From Pseudoalteromonas marina (GTDB lineage Bacteria; Pseudomonadota; Gammaproteobacteria; Enterobacterales; Alteromonadaceae): 64,000 nt of DNA. Positions 9,492 through 19,823 of the stretch are shown here, piece after piece. The translations under genes and the position numbers were made by a program. Under the pieces are notes generated by a model. That model worked only from the letters and a program-made list of their open reading frames with translations. It had not been told where the DNA came from and made no database searches. The stretch lies in assembly GCF_000238335.3 (NCBI RefSeq), contig NZ_AHCB03000005.1:1426001-1490000 (forward strand), in the 5' to 3' direction. Position 1 is the first letter of the stretch. Each line of letters begins with the position of its first letter.

Positions 9492-10502
9492 TTAGTTGCT
9501 AGCTTTAATCGTTACCCCGTTTTTATCAAACCTGTGTACCTTATTTTCTTGCGCAGTTAAAAATACAGAGTCACCGTATTGGAGCGAGCAATCACCGTCA
9601 GCTTTTACGGTCACTGTGCTGCCATTTGTAAGTGTTACATGTAAAAAACTCTCAGACCCTAAGTGCTCAATTACCCCTACTTTACCTGACCACGTGCCTG
9701 TATCTTGCGATATTATAAAGTGCTCTGGACGAACACCTAAGCTTGACGCTCCATTAGTGTCACCATTTGGTACATCAATAAAGTTCATTTTTGGTGAACC
9801 AATAAAACCGGCAACAAATTTATTTACTGGGTGTTGATAAAGTTCCAATGGCGTACCTACTTGCTCGATAATACCGCCATTAAATACGGCAATTCTGTCG
9901 GCCATTGTCATTGCTTCAACTTGGTCGTGAGTTACATAGATCATTGTAGTGGCTAAACTTTTATGCAGCTCTGAAATTTCAAGACGCATATTTACACGCA
10001 ATGAAGCATCTAAATTTGATAGTGGCTCATCGAATAAAAACGCAGAGGGTTGTCTAACAATTGCGCGCCCTATTGCTACTCGTTGACGTTGACCACCTGA
10101 TAGCTGTCCTGGTTTTCGATCTAGATAATCAGTTAAATTAAGAATTTTAGCGGCGTTAGCGATTTTAGTTTCTATTTCTGCAGCGCTTACTTTAGCGCGC
10201 TTAAGTGGAAAAGCAATGTTATTGCGAACGCTCATATGTGGGTACAACGCGTAAGATTGGAACACCATTGCTAAGCCTCTTTTAGCAGGTGGTGTATGTG
10301 TTGCATCTTGCCCGTCTATTTCAATATTTCCGCTTGTTGTGTCTTCAAGCCCCGCAATCATACGTAGTAATGTTGATTTACCACAGCCTGATGGCCCAAC
10401 AAAAACAATAAATTCACCGTCTTTAATTTCTAAATCTAACGGTTTAATAACGTTTACGTCGTCAAAGTTTTTAGTGACTTGTTTTAGTGTGATGCTGCCC
10501 AT
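9492..10502 (-). CDS. carbohydrate ABC transporter ATP-binding protein (MalK/SmoK/UgpC type)
   Basis: Drives import through the two permeases encoded just upstream in the operon. The 336 residues match the MalK/UgpC length. Walker A is GPSGCGKST (about 36-44), the Q-loop lies in [14 protein letters not shown], the ABC signature is [15 protein letters not shown] (about 134-148), Walker B is [12 protein letters not shown] and the H-loop is [11 protein letters not shown]-terminal TOBE/regulatory domain (GVRPEHF onward, about residue 250) is present. It starts 10 bp after the permease stop and is co-transcribed with it. Confidence 0.95.
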   Translation of the reverse strand: MGSITLKQVTKNFDDVNVIKPLDLEIKDGEFIVFVGPSGCGKSTLLRMIAGLEDTTSGNIEIDGQDATHTPPAKRGLAMVFQSYALYPHMSVRNNIAFPLKRAKVSAAEIETKIANAAKILNLTDYLDRKPGQLSGGQRQRVAIGRAIVRQPSAFLFDEPLSNLDASLRVNMRLEISELHKSLATTMIYVTHDQVEAMTMADRIAVFNGGIIEQVGTPLELYQHPVNKFVAGFIGSPKMNFIDVPNGDTNGASSLGVRPEHFIISQDTGTWSGKVGVIEHLGSESFLHVTLTNGSTVTVKADGDCSLQYGDSVFLTAQENKVHRFDKNGVTIKASN

Positions 10503-10512
10503 GTGTGTTCTC

Positions 10513-11343
10513 CTACTTTACTGCGCCAAAGCTTAAGCCGCGCACTAATTGTTTTTGACTAAACCAACCAAGAATTAAAATTGGCACAATGGCCATGGCA
10601 GATGCTGCCGATAATTTGGCGTAAAATAACCCTTCAGGGCTTGAATAACTGGCTATAAATGCAGTTAATGGTGCAGCATTTGCTGCGGTTAATATCAGAG
10701 TCCAAAATGCCTCGTTCCAGGCTAAAATTACATTTAACAATAATGTTGAAGCAATGCCAGGTAAGGCTATAGGCAGTAATACATGAAATATTTCTTCGCC
10801 AATTGTTGCACCATCCATGCGTGAAGCTTCTAATATTTCACCCGGTATTTCTCTGAAATAGGTATAAAGCATCCAGATCATAATTGGTAAATTTATAAGG
10901 GTCATCACGATAACTAAACCTAGTTTTGTATCGAGTAAACCGAAGTCGCGAAATAATAAGTAAATAGGTATTAGCACCCCTACCGGCGGTAGCATTTTGG
11001 TCGAAAGCATCCACATTAGTAAATTTTTTGTTTTTTTACTTTGCACAAAAGCCATAGACCATGCAGCCGGAACAGCGATTAATAAACCTAATAAACTTGA
11101 CCCTAATGAAATAACAACCGAATTCCAAAAATGCGTAAAGTATGGTGAGCGTGATAATACATCTGAGTAATTTATTAGCGTCCACTCGAATGCAAACAAA
11201 GTGGGTGTAGCTGATATAGCCTCAGATTCTGTTTTAAAACTTGTGATCAACGTCCATAAAATAGGGAAGAAAATCATTGAACTGACTGTCCATGCCGCTA
11301 TGGTATAAATAAGTGTTGAACGTGTGTTATTTTTAATACTCAT
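10513..11343 (-). CDS. carbohydrate ABC transporter permease (MalG-like)
   Basis: The inner-membrane permease partner of the upstream MalF-like protein, about 276 residues with six predicted helices. The EAA loop is [27 protein letters not shown]. The start chosen is ATG at 11343 (MSIKNN...), because GGAGGGG lies 5 nt upstream; an in-frame start further upstream would overlap the previous gene. The upstream gene's stop at 11345-11347 is one base away, so translational coupling is likely. Confidence 0.93.
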   Translation of the reverse strand: MSIKNNTRSTLIYTIAAWTVSSMIFFPILWTLITSFKTESEAISATPTLFAFEWTLINYSDVLSRSPYFTHFWNSVVISLGSSLLGLLIAVPAAWSMAFVQSKKTKNLLMWMLSTKMLPPVGVLIPIYLLFRDFGLLDTKLGLVIVMTLINLPIMIWMLYTYFREIPGEILEASRMDGATIGEEIFHVLLPIALPGIASTLLLNVILAWNEAFWTLILTAANAAPLTAFIASYSSPEGLFYAKLSAASAMAIVPILILGWFSQKQLVRGLSFGAVK

Positions 11344-11344
11344 T

Positions 11345-12217
11345 TTACCCCTCCAAGTTTTTGCCAATTAAGCGCATTAAAAATATTGCTACTATATTTG
11401 CAATGATCACGGCAACAATGCCACCTGCCGAACCACCACCTACATCAAATTGCAGTAATGATTGGGTATAAATTAAATAAGTAATATTTGTTGATGAATA
11501 ACCTGGTCCACCGCTTGTTGTAACCAATATTTCAGCAAATATAGAGAGTAAAAAGATGGTTTCAATTAATATCACCGCAGTCACAGCGCGAGATAAATGA
11601 GGTAAAACAATATAGAAAAACTTACTAAATGGGCCTGCGCCATCTAAATCAGCAGCTTCTAATTGTTCGCGGTCTAGTGATTGAATAGCTGTAAGCAAAA
11701 TCAGTGCTGCAAATGGTAACCACTGCCAAGACACAATTATAATAATTGAAAATAATGGCATTTGAGCAAAAAAGTCTATTGGCTCAAAACCTAACCAAAT
11801 TGCAAAGTGAGCAAACAAACCATTTACAGGGTTCATAAGCATGTTTTTCCACACTAAGGCTGAAACCGTTGGCATAACAAAAAATGGCGCAAGTACCATT
11901 ATACGAACGTAATTACGTCCCCATATTGCTTGGTCTAATAAAATAGCCAAACCTATACCACCACAAATGGTAATGAGTAACACGCCAGTAACTAAATAAA
12001 GCGTGTTAAAAAAAGATTCAAAAAACGCTGGATCAGTTAGAAAAAACTCATAGTTTAAAAAACCTACAAATTCTTTATCTCCAGGAACCAATAAATTGTA
12101 ATCAATGAATGAAAAATACAATGTCATACACAGCGGAACAATCATCCAAGCGAGTAACAATGTTACGCTAGGAAGAAGCATGAACCGAGCAAGCGTACGC
12201 GAGTTAGTTGTTGCCAT
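11345..12217 (-). CDS. carbohydrate ABC transporter permease (MalF-like)
   Basis: A 290-residue inner-membrane permease with six predicted helices, lacking the extra N-terminal helices and large periplasmic loop of E. coli MalF, as in the shorter SmoF/UgpA type. The EAA motif is QLEAADLDGAGPFSKFFYIVLPHL (about 183-206, partial match written here as LEAADLDGAG...). It pairs with the MalG-like protein in the membrane. It lies downstream of a short stem-loop that separates it from the binding protein gene. Confidence 0.93.
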   Translation of the reverse strand: MATTNSRTLARFMLLPSVTLLLAWMIVPLCMTLYFSFIDYNLLVPGDKEFVGFLNYEFFLTDPAFFESFFNTLYLVTGVLLITICGGIGLAILLDQAIWGRNYVRIMVLAPFFVMPTVSALVWKNMLMNPVNGLFAHFAIWLGFEPIDFFAQMPLFSIIIIVSWQWLPFAALILLTAIQSLDREQLEAADLDGAGPFSKFFYIVLPHLSRAVTAVILIETIFLLSIFAEILVTTSGGPGYSSTNITYLIYTQSLLQFDVGGGSAGGIVAVIIANIVAIFLMRLIGKNLEG

Positions 12218-12320
12218 AACGGTGACCTTAAAAAAGCCAATTCTATTTACTCACTATTAAGTGAAAATCAGAAACCCTTAATAATATGTAAAATCATAAA
12301 TAGAACTGACATAAAATACA

Positions 12321-12341
12321 GGGCAAGTTAAGAGCTTGCCC
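12321..12341 (-). terminator. attenuator-like stem-loop between binding protein and permease genes
   Basis: A 7-bp stem GGGCAAG / CTTGCCC, followed leftward by a T-rich stretch (TGTATTTTATG). Partial termination here would give more binding protein than permease, a common arrangement in ABC importer operons (inference). Confidence 0.65.
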
Positions 12342-12355
12342 ACCTATAATTGATA

Positions 12356-13663
12356 CTACTTAGGGTAACGGGCTTTACGCATGGCTCTTTCAACTAAACG
12401 TTGAGATGAGCTTAACGCTTGTTTAACGGTCATTTGCCCAGTTAAAGCGGCTGAAAATTGTTGCCCTACTGCTGTTCCTATCCCTTGAAACTCCGGAATA
12501 GCAACAAACTGAATACCAACATAAGGAACAGGTTTTACGGTTGGGTTTTTAGGATCTGCGGTTTCGATTGAATCTAATGTTATTTGAGCAAAAGGCGCTG
12601 CTTCCATATACTTAGAGTTACTGTATAAAGATTTACGAGTACCCGGTGGCACTTTTGCCCAGCCTTTTTTATCGGCTACAAGTTGAGTATATTCTTTAGA
12701 TGTTGCCCAGCTGATAAATTTCATTGCAGAGTCTTGTTTTTTACTGCTTGAAGGAATGGCTAGTGTCCACGACCATAACCAATTACCACGTTTACCTAGT
12801 CCGTTGTCTGGTGCGAGTGCAAAACCAACTTTATCGGCTACTTCAGAATCTGTTTTGTTTGTAACAAATGCGCCAGCTACTGTTGCATCAATCCATATAC
12901 CACACTTACCGGTTTGAAATAATGCTAGATTTTCGTTAAAGCCATTAGCTGACGAACCAGCAGGACCTGATTCATTCATAACATCAACATAGTACTGAAG
13001 AGTTTTTTCCCATTCAGGTGTATTAAACTGAGGCTTCCAGTTTTCGTCAAACCAACGTGCACCGAATGAGTTAGCCATTGATGTAATAAGCGCAATATTT
13101 TCTCCCCAACCGGCTTTACCACGCAAACACATACCATAAACGCCATCCTCTTTACTGGTCATCGCTTTTGCTGCTTTTCTAATAAAGTCCCAAGACGGTG
13201 CTTTAGGCATGGTTAACCCAGCTTTTGCCATTAAATCAGTACGGTACATAACCATTGAGCTTTCGCCATAGAAAGGAGCGGCGTATAGCTTATCGTTAAC
13301 GGTAAGGCCGCTTCGAATAGCGGGTAGTAAATCATCTAAATCGTAATTTTTGCCAAGGTTATCTAACTCTGTTAACCAGTTCTGTTTGCCCCAAATTGGT
13401 ACTTCATAAGTACCGATGGTCATAACATCATACTGACCGCCTTTTGTGGCCACGTCTGTTGTTACACGCTGGCGTAAAATATTTTCTTCAAGTGTTACCC
13501 ACTTCAAATCTATATCTGGGTTTTGGCTGGTGAATTCATTGCTTAGTTCTTTCATGGTGATCATGTCACCATTATTAACAGTAGCAATTGTAATTGTTTC
13601 TTTTGCGTAAGCGTTGCTCATTGCCATGATGCCACAGGCAAGCATTAATAATTTATTTTTCAT
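12356..13663 (-). CDS. carbohydrate/polyol ABC transporter substrate-binding protein (SmoE-like)
   Basis: A periplasmic solute-binding protein of family 1, 435 residues, with a cleavable signal peptide (MKNKLLMLACGIMAMSNAYA). The N-terminal lobe starts ETITIATVNNGDMITMKELS, and the middle contains NGFNENLALFQTGKCGIWIDATVAG, a typical type 1 binding-protein segment. It resembles sorbitol/mannitol (SmoE) proteins more than maltose ones, but the ligand is inferred. It is the second gene of the operon, after the porin gene. Confidence 0.9.
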   Translation of the reverse strand: MKNKLLMLACGIMAMSNAYAKETITIATVNNGDMITMKELSNEFTSQNPDIDLKWVTLEENILRQRVTTDVATKGGQYDVMTIGTYEVPIWGKQNWLTELDNLGKNYDLDDLLPAIRSGLTVNDKLYAAPFYGESSMVMYRTDLMAKAGLTMPKAPSWDFIRKAAKAMTSKEDGVYGMCLRGKAGWGENIALITSMANSFGARWFDENWKPQFNTPEWEKTLQYYVDVMNESGPAGSSANGFNENLALFQTGKCGIWIDATVAGAFVTNKTDSEVADKVGFALAPDNGLGKRGNWLWSWTLAIPSSSKKQDSAMKFISWATSKEYTQLVADKKGWAKVPPGTRKSLYSNSKYMEAAPFAQITLDSIETADPKNPTVKPVPYVGIQFVAIPEFQGIGTAVGQQFSAALTGQMTVKQALSSSQRLVERAMRKARYPK

Positions 13664-13769
13664 TTTAAATACCTTATCTCAAACAATAAAAGGTGCACTT
13701 GTACTTAAAAAAGTTAATTAAAATAGCTTTAATTACGTGAATATTAAGTACTAAGTTGCTGAATATAAG

Positions 13770-15098
13770 TTAAAATTTAACTGAAATCTCAGATGTGAAA
13801 CCGTCAAAACCAGCGCCTATTTGGCCTGCAGAGTTAACGCCTTCTTCTTGATTTACATATTCCACTTTTAATAACGTTTTATCGTTAAACCAGTAGCCCG
13901 CAGCAACTTGAATACGCTCTACTGTATTGTCTGTTTGCTCAATTAAATCAGATGTATTTTCTGCTTCTGAATAACGAGCTGCTACATATAACTGTTTAGG
14001 GATAAGGTATTGTTGTGCTTCAAAAACAAAATATTCTACTGATGTATCACCTTTGATCACACTGTTTGAATCGTACGTTGTGCCATTAGCGTCGGCTACT
14101 CCATCGGTACCAAAGTATGTAATTCCTGCAACTGCATTACCCGCAGCATCTGCAAATGTGTAATCATCTGATGATTTACCAACCATGAACACTAAACTTG
14201 TTTCGTCAGATGGTTGGTATGCTAGATTTAGTTGTATGATTGACTGCTCAAGTCCGGGCATTGCACCTACGTGCGTGTCACGTTCATTTGATGGTGAGGC
14301 AGAAAAGTTATAGTTTTCACCATCGCCAAAACGATAGTTTGTTGTAGTTACTCCGTCTAAACTAGCTACACCATTTTCAAAGTTTAACTGATCGCCTTGA
14401 TTGGCTTTGAAAAGATTTAAACCCGCTTTGAAACCGCCTTCAAATTCTAATGTGCCTTGTAAACGGTAATTGTAACCACGGTCTTCTTGGAATGCTTCGC
14501 CAAAGCTTGAGGTTGTTATATGGCCAGCCACATTGTATGAGCGAAGAAAACCGCTGTCGTAATTCTTTGTATAACTAAGTTGCGCGCCGTTTTCAGCTGT
14601 AGCGTAATCAGTTATTCCGTTACCAATTAATGCATTACCTTGGTTATCTGCTCCATCTTGGAATCCTTTGAATTGAAACGGTGATGCACCAATGTTACCA
14701 AGCCTAAGGGTCAGATTCTCATCTTCTTTTGGTGTTCCATAAAGGCCAAATAAATCAAACTCAACACCGGCAAAGTCATTATGAAATGAAAAATCTCGGT
14801 CGCCGCCACCAAAATCATTTGGCTCTTCAGCTATATCAATATCAGCTGTAATAAATTCGTTAATATGAAATTTAAGCTGTAAATTTGCTCTTACACGGCC
14901 AAATCCAGATTCTTGTACTTCATCTTCAGGACGAAACGCCCCCTCTTTTGCTTGAATAGACTGGAAATTTTGCATTAATAAAAAGTCGACATCAACGCGG
15001 TCTAAGTAGTCAGAAACATCAGCTTGAGCTGACATAGAGGTAGCCATTGCAGCTGTTAATAGTGAGATTGCGAATTTTGTATTTTTATTTTTTAACAT
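13770..15098 (-). CDS. outer-membrane porin-like protein of the sugar uptake operon
   Basis: About 442 residues with a signal peptide (MLKNKNTKFAISLLTAAMATSMSAQA) and repeated amphipathic beta strands ending in a C-terminal aromatic-rich strand (GFTSEISVKF, last residue Phe), as expected for an outer-membrane barrel. It probably lets the substrate of the ABC importer cross the outer membrane. The start is placed at ATG 15098 because GAAGAGC lies 8 nt upstream and the signal peptide begins there; the longer in-frame extension to 15263 has no signal or binding site. It is the first gene of the leftward operon, so the main promoter should lie between it and 15545. Confidence 0.85.
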   Translation of the reverse strand: MLKNKNTKFAISLLTAAMATSMSAQADVSDYLDRVDVDFLLMQNFQSIQAKEGAFRPEDEVQESGFGRVRANLQLKFHINEFITADIDIAEEPNDFGGGDRDFSFHNDFAGVEFDLFGLYGTPKEDENLTLRLGNIGASPFQFKGFQDGADNQGNALIGNGITDYATAENGAQLSYTKNYDSGFLRSYNVAGHITTSSFGEAFQEDRGYNYRLQGTLEFEGGFKAGLNLFKANQGDQLNFENGVASLDGVTTTNYRFGDGENYNFSASPSNERDTHVGAMPGLEQSIIQLNLAYQPSDETSLVFMVGKSSDDYTFADAAGNAVAGITYFGTDGVADANGTTYDSNSVIKGDTSVEYFVFEAQQYLIPKQLYVAARYSEAENTSDLIEQTDNTVERIQVAAGYWFNDKTLLKVEYVNQEEGVNSAGQIGAGFDGFTSEISVKF

Positions 15099-15151
15099 AA
15101 TAAGCTCTTCGTGTTGTGTAGTGTTTAGTGTGAGTGTGTAGAAAAGCATTA

Positions 15152-15214
15152 TGAGCATTGGATGTGACTTTATATTAAAATCCACCAATGAGCATAAGCC
15201 CAACTGCTGAGCAT
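15152..15214 (-). promoter_or_regulatory. three TGAGCAT repeats upstream of the porin operon (candidate operator)
   Basis: The heptamer TGAGCAT occurs at 15152-15158, 15189-15195 and 15208-15214, with starts 37 and 19 bp apart. The first two are embedded in near-inverted copies, TTATGAGCATTGG and CCAATGAGCATAAG. Their position 55-115 bp upstream of the porin start suggests a binding region for the SorC-type regulator. The assignment is an inference. The rest of 15215-15545 holds only AT-rich promoter-like sequence. Confidence 0.4.
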
Positions 15215-15545
15215 AATCACAGAATGATTTTAATAGGTCAACGATTTTTTTATTACAAAACATTTACAAAATTAGAATTGTTAATTTAAAAGTCTTAATA
15301 TCAATGACTTGTAAATTTATTAGATGTGGTTGAAAAAACGAGTGTGCGGGTGTTTATAAAATGGATAACTTTTAAATTAATTAGAAAGTAGTAGAATTGA
15401 GTGTTGTTTTGATATTTTTTAAGTAGAATACAAAATCAACAAAAGTATGGATGTATTGTGATTTTTTAAGCAACGTTCTTGAGGTTATTATGGTCATAGC
15501 TTAATATTAATGTACTTAAGAAGTATTAAAAGAAGTAACTTACAT

Positions 15546-15929
15546 ATGGAATTTGTTCGCCCTTTAGAGCCTATCCTCATCATTGACGATGTTAAAGAAA
15601 TCCGTGATTACCTAAACCAAATATTAACCGAACTGGGTTATGAAGATATTTTAGAAAGCACGGATTTTAGCTCTGCCAAGCCAGTTATTGATAAAAAATG
15701 CCCTAATGTGATTTTTTTAGATGTAGACTTACCCGACTCTGATGGGACTGATATTTTAGAATTTATTAATATAACCTACCCAAACGCACATGTAGTTATG
15801 TGCTCAGGTCATAACAGCTTAGAAAATGTTCAGAATACTTGGGAGCTTGGAGCTAAAGGGTTTATAGCAAAACCTTTTAATGCAAAAAAAGTTGATACCG
15901 TAATGAAACGTCTCGAACACATAGAATAA
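15546..15929 (+). CDS. single-domain response regulator (CheY-like receiver)
   Basis: A stand-alone receiver domain of about 127 residues. The acidic pocket is IIDD, the phosphoacceptor Asp is in VIFLDVDLPDSDG, and the conserved Lys is in GFIAKPFNAKK. There is no output domain. The start is placed at ATG 15546 (GAAGTAAC upstream); the in-frame ATG at 15510 has no binding site. No histidine kinase is next to it. It is 12 bp from the MoxR gene and probably co-transcribed. Confidence 0.87.
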   Translation: MEFVRPLEPILIIDDVKEIRDYLNQILTELGYEDILESTDFSSAKPVIDKKCPNVIFLDVDLPDSDGTDILEFINITYPNAHVVMCSGHNSLENVQNTWELGAKGFIAKPFNAKKVDTVMKRLEHIE

Positions 15930-15941
15930 TAAAAGGTTAGC

Positions 15942-16847
15942 ATGCAAAGCTCCGTTAAAGCGATTATTGAAGACTTATCAGATGTTATTTTTGGAAAACA
16001 AAAACAGATAAAATTAGCACTAACTTGCTTGTTCAGCGAAGGACACTTACTAATTGAAGACTTGCCTGGCATGGGAAAAACCACGCTTTCTCATGGTTTA
16101 GCGGCAGTACTTGGCTTATCTTATCAACGAATTCAATTTACAAGTGACTTACTACCTGCCGATATACTCGGTACAAATGTATTTAATAGTAACGATCACA
16201 GCTTTACGTTTCATAAAGGCCCTATTTTTAGTCAAGTTGTATTAGCTGACGAAATAAACCGTACAGGGCCAAAAACACAAAGTGCATTACTTGAAGCCAT
16301 GGAAGAACAACAAGTCACTGTTGATGGCAAAAAGTATAGCCTTCCAGATCCATTTTTTGTTATTGCTACGCAAAATCCTTTATACCAATCGGGTACTTAT
16401 CCGTTACCGGAATCTCAGTTAGACCGATTTTTAATGCGTATAAGCCTTGGTTTTCCTCAAAAAGAAGCTGAAAAACGTTTAATTTTAAATATGCAAAAAC
16501 GCGACTACAGCCAACTTCCTAAACGGATAGATAAGCAGCAATTAAAACAAATTCAGGCACAAATTAGTGAAGTTACACTTAGTACTCCCATTGTTGATTA
16601 CATTATAGAGCTTGTTAATTATACAAGAAGCAGCAATGCGTTTGCGTCTTCATTATCACCTCGAGCAAGCATTGCGTTAGCTAAGGCTGCTAAATCATGG
16701 GCTTATATTGATGGACGCGATTATGTAATTCCTGAAGATATACAAGCAGTTTTTACAAGTGTGTGCCAGCACCGCTTAGGTTTGCATAATGAATCGGGTG
16801 AAGCTCAAGTGAATGACATTTTAAATGCTGTGCCGGTTCCGGTGTAG
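15942..16847 (+). CDS. MoxR family AAA+ ATPase
   Basis: A 301-residue MoxR ATPase, a chaperone-like class that usually works with DUF58 and VWA or transglutaminase proteins encoded next to it. Walker A is EDLPGMGKTTL (about 39-49), Walker B is VVLADEINR (about 99-107), sensor 1 is FFVIATQNPLYQSGTYPLPE, and the arginine finger region is ESQLDRFLMR. The C-terminal AAA lid (SPRASIALAKAAKSWAYIDGRDYV) is complete. It is followed after 5 bp by the DUF58 gene. Confidence 0.94.
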   Translation: MQSSVKAIIEDLSDVIFGKQKQIKLALTCLFSEGHLLIEDLPGMGKTTLSHGLAAVLGLSYQRIQFTSDLLPADILGTNVFNSNDHSFTFHKGPIFSQVVLADEINRTGPKTQSALLEAMEEQQVTVDGKKYSLPDPFFVIATQNPLYQSGTYPLPESQLDRFLMRISLGFPQKEAEKRLILNMQKRDYSQLPKRIDKQQLKQIQAQISEVTLSTPIVDYIIELVNYTRSSNAFASSLSPRASIALAKAAKSWAYIDGRDYVIPEDIQAVFTSVCQHRLGLHNESGEAQVNDILNAVPVPV

Positions 16848-16852
16848 CTTTT

Positions 16853-17842
16853 ATGCCATCTAAAAAACCAAAACGCTTAAGCATATTTGCATCTTTAAAA
16901 CGTACTGTTTTTGATAAATTTTTAAAACATAAACACCAAAAAAATTCAATTACGTTAGAGCACAACACAATCTATGTTTTGCCATCATCCCTTGGGTGGT
17001 ATTTTATTATTGTGGCTATTTTAAACTTTGTAATGGGTATAAATTATCAAAATAATTTAATTTTGATCATGTCGTATCTGATGTTCGTGGTCATTGTATT
17101 AGCAGTTTTTATGGGCTACAGCAATGCGAAAGGCTTAACAGTAACTTTTGATAAAGTATTACCTAGTTTTTCTCCACAACAACCCATTTTAAAATTGAAC
17201 TTACATAGTAATTCAATCTGCCAATCGCTCTCTATTACCTATAACAATGATTTTAAAGCAAGTACACATCATGATGAAATTTCAAATAAATCGATTAGTA
17301 GCAGTTTACCGCTTCCGTATGAAACACGAGGTTGCTACAAATTAGAACGAATAAAAATAGCCAGTAACTATCCTTTTGGTTTGGTATCTGTATGGAGCTA
17401 TTTACAAGTACACACTAAAACTTATGTTTACCCTGCGCACGAATACGTATTAAGCGATGCACACATTTCTTCAGAAGATGAATATACACAAAATGGAATG
17501 ACAAAAAAGTCGGGAACTGAAGAATTCGACAATCTATTAATTCATCAACCCGAAATGGGCTTAAGCAGAATATCGTGGAAACACTTCGCTAAAACAAAGC
17601 AATTATTAGTCAAAGACTTTGTAGATTTTAAAGCCACTGATGCTTTGTTTGATTTTAATTTAATGAGTGGTGCTACAGAGCAACGCCTTAGCCAGTTGTG
17701 TTATTTAGTGTGTGAAGCCACTGAACACAACACCCCTTTCATGTTAAAACTGCCAAATAAATTAATCAGTATTAATACCGGACAAGCCCATAAGCAACAC
17801 TGTTTAGAATGCTTAAGTTCATTTGTAGGTGAAAAGCAATGA
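16853..17842 (+). CDS. DUF58 domain protein
   Basis: A 329-residue membrane-anchored protein with two adjacent helices at about residues 45-90 (LGWYFIIVAILNFVMGI, YLMFVVIVLAVFMGY). The DUF58 region includes TRGCYKLERIKIASNYPFGLVSVW and, near the C-terminus, RISWKHFAKTKQLLVKDF. DUF58 proteins are found with MoxR ATPases; their molecular role is not established. It overlaps the transglutaminase gene by 4 bp (ATGA), which suggests translational coupling. Confidence 0.9.
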   Translation: MPSKKPKRLSIFASLKRTVFDKFLKHKHQKNSITLEHNTIYVLPSSLGWYFIIVAILNFVMGINYQNNLILIMSYLMFVVIVLAVFMGYSNAKGLTVTFDKVLPSFSPQQPILKLNLHSNSICQSLSITYNNDFKASTHHDEISNKSISSSLPLPYETRGCYKLERIKIASNYPFGLVSVWSYLQVHTKTYVYPAHEYVLSDAHISSEDEYTQNGMTKKSGTEEFDNLLIHQPEMGLSRISWKHFAKTKQLLVKDFVDFKATDALFDFNLMSGATEQRLSQLCYLVCEATEHNTPFMLKLPNKLISINTGQAHKQHCLECLSSFVGEKQ

Positions 17843-19815
17843 TTGAACTTAAAAATGAAAAAGTTATTAACTTCTCTTTGTGTTTTATCTACGCCTGTTT
17901 AGTTCTATTTTTTATAGCACACCTGCCACTCCCATTTATTAGTGTATTAGCTGGCTTATGCCTATGGAATGCAGTTATTACAGCCAAAAATACCGCAAAG
18001 CCTAATGCATGGCTTGCAAACATACTTGCCGCTGGTGCTTTGGGTTTAATGATATTTACAATAGGAATGTCCGATACTGTAATATTGTTTGTGGCCATGC
18101 TGTTGTTATCAAGCTTATTTAAACTTTTACAAGCTAAAAATAAAAAGCATTTTCAGGTAATTACAACGCTTACTTTTTTTTCATTGTCGTCGGTTTACTT
18201 ATTTAGCCAAACTATATTTACCACTGCTGTTGTTAGCTTTTTATATGTATTAAATTTTTCAGTAATGGGTTTATTAGAATCTAAACACAACTTAAAAATA
18301 AGCGCTAAACAAAGTTCAAAGTTATTATTAATGGCGTTACCACTGGCTGTTTTTTTACTGTTGTTTTTACCAAAAATGCCTGCGTTTTGGCAGTTACCCG
18401 GGCCAAAACTTGCTAAAACTGGGCTTTCTGAGCAAGTAGATCCGTTTGATATTGCTAAATTGTCTAACTCAGATGAACTAGTATTTAGAGCTACTTTTAA
18501 TAATCCCCCGCCTGCAACACCTTACTATTGGCGTGCAATTATTCATGATGAATTTAATGGCAATGCATGGCTTGCGTCTGATTTTTTAAAATACAATAAC
18601 CAACAAACAAACCAAAACTTAATATCCGAAAAAAGCATACTTATTGCAAACTATTCAGTCATTGCAGAACCTGCAACGCAAAAATGGCTTTATGGCTTAA
18701 CTTATTCAACCAGCAATAGTAAAAATGTAAGCGCTAATGCGCTTGGATTATTAAGGAAAAACAATTACCAAGCAAAAAGCCTGCAATATGATGTGGCAAG
18801 TTATCAATTTTCAGTAAATTCACTTAACGAATTTGAAAGAAATAGATATACATTTTTAAGTTTAAAGCAAAATATTAAAACTAATAAGTTTGCTTTACAG
18901 TTAAAAGAACAAGTTACCAATGAGCAGGCTTTTTATGACGCATTACTAGCGTACTTTGTAGAGCAAAACTTTACCTATACATTAACGCCGACCCCAATGA
19001 GTGGCGATAATACACTAGACCAATTTTTATTTGATAATAAACGTGGCTTTTGCGGGCATTATGCCAGTGCCGCTGCTTATATTTTTAGGGTTGCGGGCAT
19101 ACCTGCACGTGTAGTCAGTGGTTATTTAGGTGGTGAATATAATAGCGACAATAACACGCTAACTGTTCGCCAATATGACGCCCATGCTTGGGTTGAAGTA
19201 TATTTACAAAATACCGGCTGGACTATTTTTGATGCCACTGCTGTTGTTGCTCCCGAGCGCTTAAATGGATCGCTTTCCCAAAACCAAGAGCTAAACGAAG
19301 AATTTAAAAATAATTTAGATTTCGGCTTAGTTAGCTTAAGTAAATTTGCAGCAATAAACTGGTTAAGGCTTGAACTAGAGCAACTAGATTATCAATGGTC
19401 TAGTTGGGTGCTTGGCTTTGATCAAGAAAAACAAAATGATTTTTTAAAATCCATCTTTGGTAATAAAAAAAGTTGGATGGTGTCTTTAGTTGTATTAATT
19501 ACAGCTGGGTTAAGTTTTGCAATTTACTTTGTGTATTTAAACTGGCCAAAAGCAAAACCAGTTAAACTCCCCCCTATAGTTAAAGCCTATAATGAAGTTT
19601 TTGATTGGGGAAATAAAAACAAAATTACATCGGTCGATTCTCTTAGTCCGTCACAACAACTTGATCATATGGCAAAGCAAAGACCTAACGCGTCTAAGGA
19701 GCTAATAGAATTTAAACATTTATTCGAAAACAGCCGTTATGCTAACAAACCGTTTACCAAAGAGCGCAAAACCAAAGCTAAAGATCTGATAAAATTAATT
19801 AAAAGTTCAAAATAG
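17839..19815 (+). CDS. TgpA-like membrane transglutaminase (DUF3488 + transglutaminase core)
   Basis: A 658-residue inner-membrane protein. The N-terminal ~180 residues hold several membrane helices (DUF3488), then a periplasmic region with a transglutaminase-like core. Catalytic triad candidates are Cys in NKRGFCGHYASAAAYIF (about residue 404), His in YDAHAWVEVY (about 448) and Asp in WTIFDATAVV (about 464). One further helix follows (about 546-566) and a short cytoplasmic tail. This matches the TgpA architecture of Pseudomonas. It forms a MoxR-DUF58-TgpA set with its neighbours. Confidence 0.92.
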   Translation: MIELKNEKVINFSLCFIYACLVLFFIAHLPLPFISVLAGLCLWNAVITAKNTAKPNAWLANILAAGALGLMIFTIGMSDTVILFVAMLLLSSLFKLLQAKNKKHFQVITTLTFFSLSSVYLFSQTIFTTAVVSFLYVLNFSVMGLLESKHNLKISAKQSSKLLLMALPLAVFLLLFLPKMPAFWQLPGPKLAKTGLSEQVDPFDIAKLSNSDELVFRATFNNPPPATPYYWRAIIHDEFNGNAWLASDFLKYNNQQTNQNLISEKSILIANYSVIAEPATQKWLYGLTYSTSNSKNVSANALGLLRKNNYQAKSLQYDVASYQFSVNSLNEFERNRYTFLSLKQNIKTNKFALQLKEQVTNEQAFYDALLAYFVEQNFTYTLTPTPMSGDNTLDQFLFDNKRGFCGHYASAAAYIFRVAGIPARVVSGYLGGEYNSDNNTLTVRQYDAHAWVEVYLQNTGWTIFDATAVVAPERLNGSLSQNQELNEEFKNNLDFGLVSLSKFAAINWLRLELEQLDYQWSSWVLGFDQEKQNDFLKSIFGNKKSWMVSLVVLITAGLSFAIYFVYLNWPKAKPVKLPPIVKAYNEVFDWGNKNKITSVDSLSPSQQLDHMAKQRPNASKELIEFKHLFENSRYANKPFTKERKTKAKDLIKLIKSSK

Positions 19816-19823
19816 AGAAAACT

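Noticed and set aside
15099..15263. 55-residue N-terminal extension of the porin
   Set aside because: It has no ribosome binding site and would bury the signal peptide.
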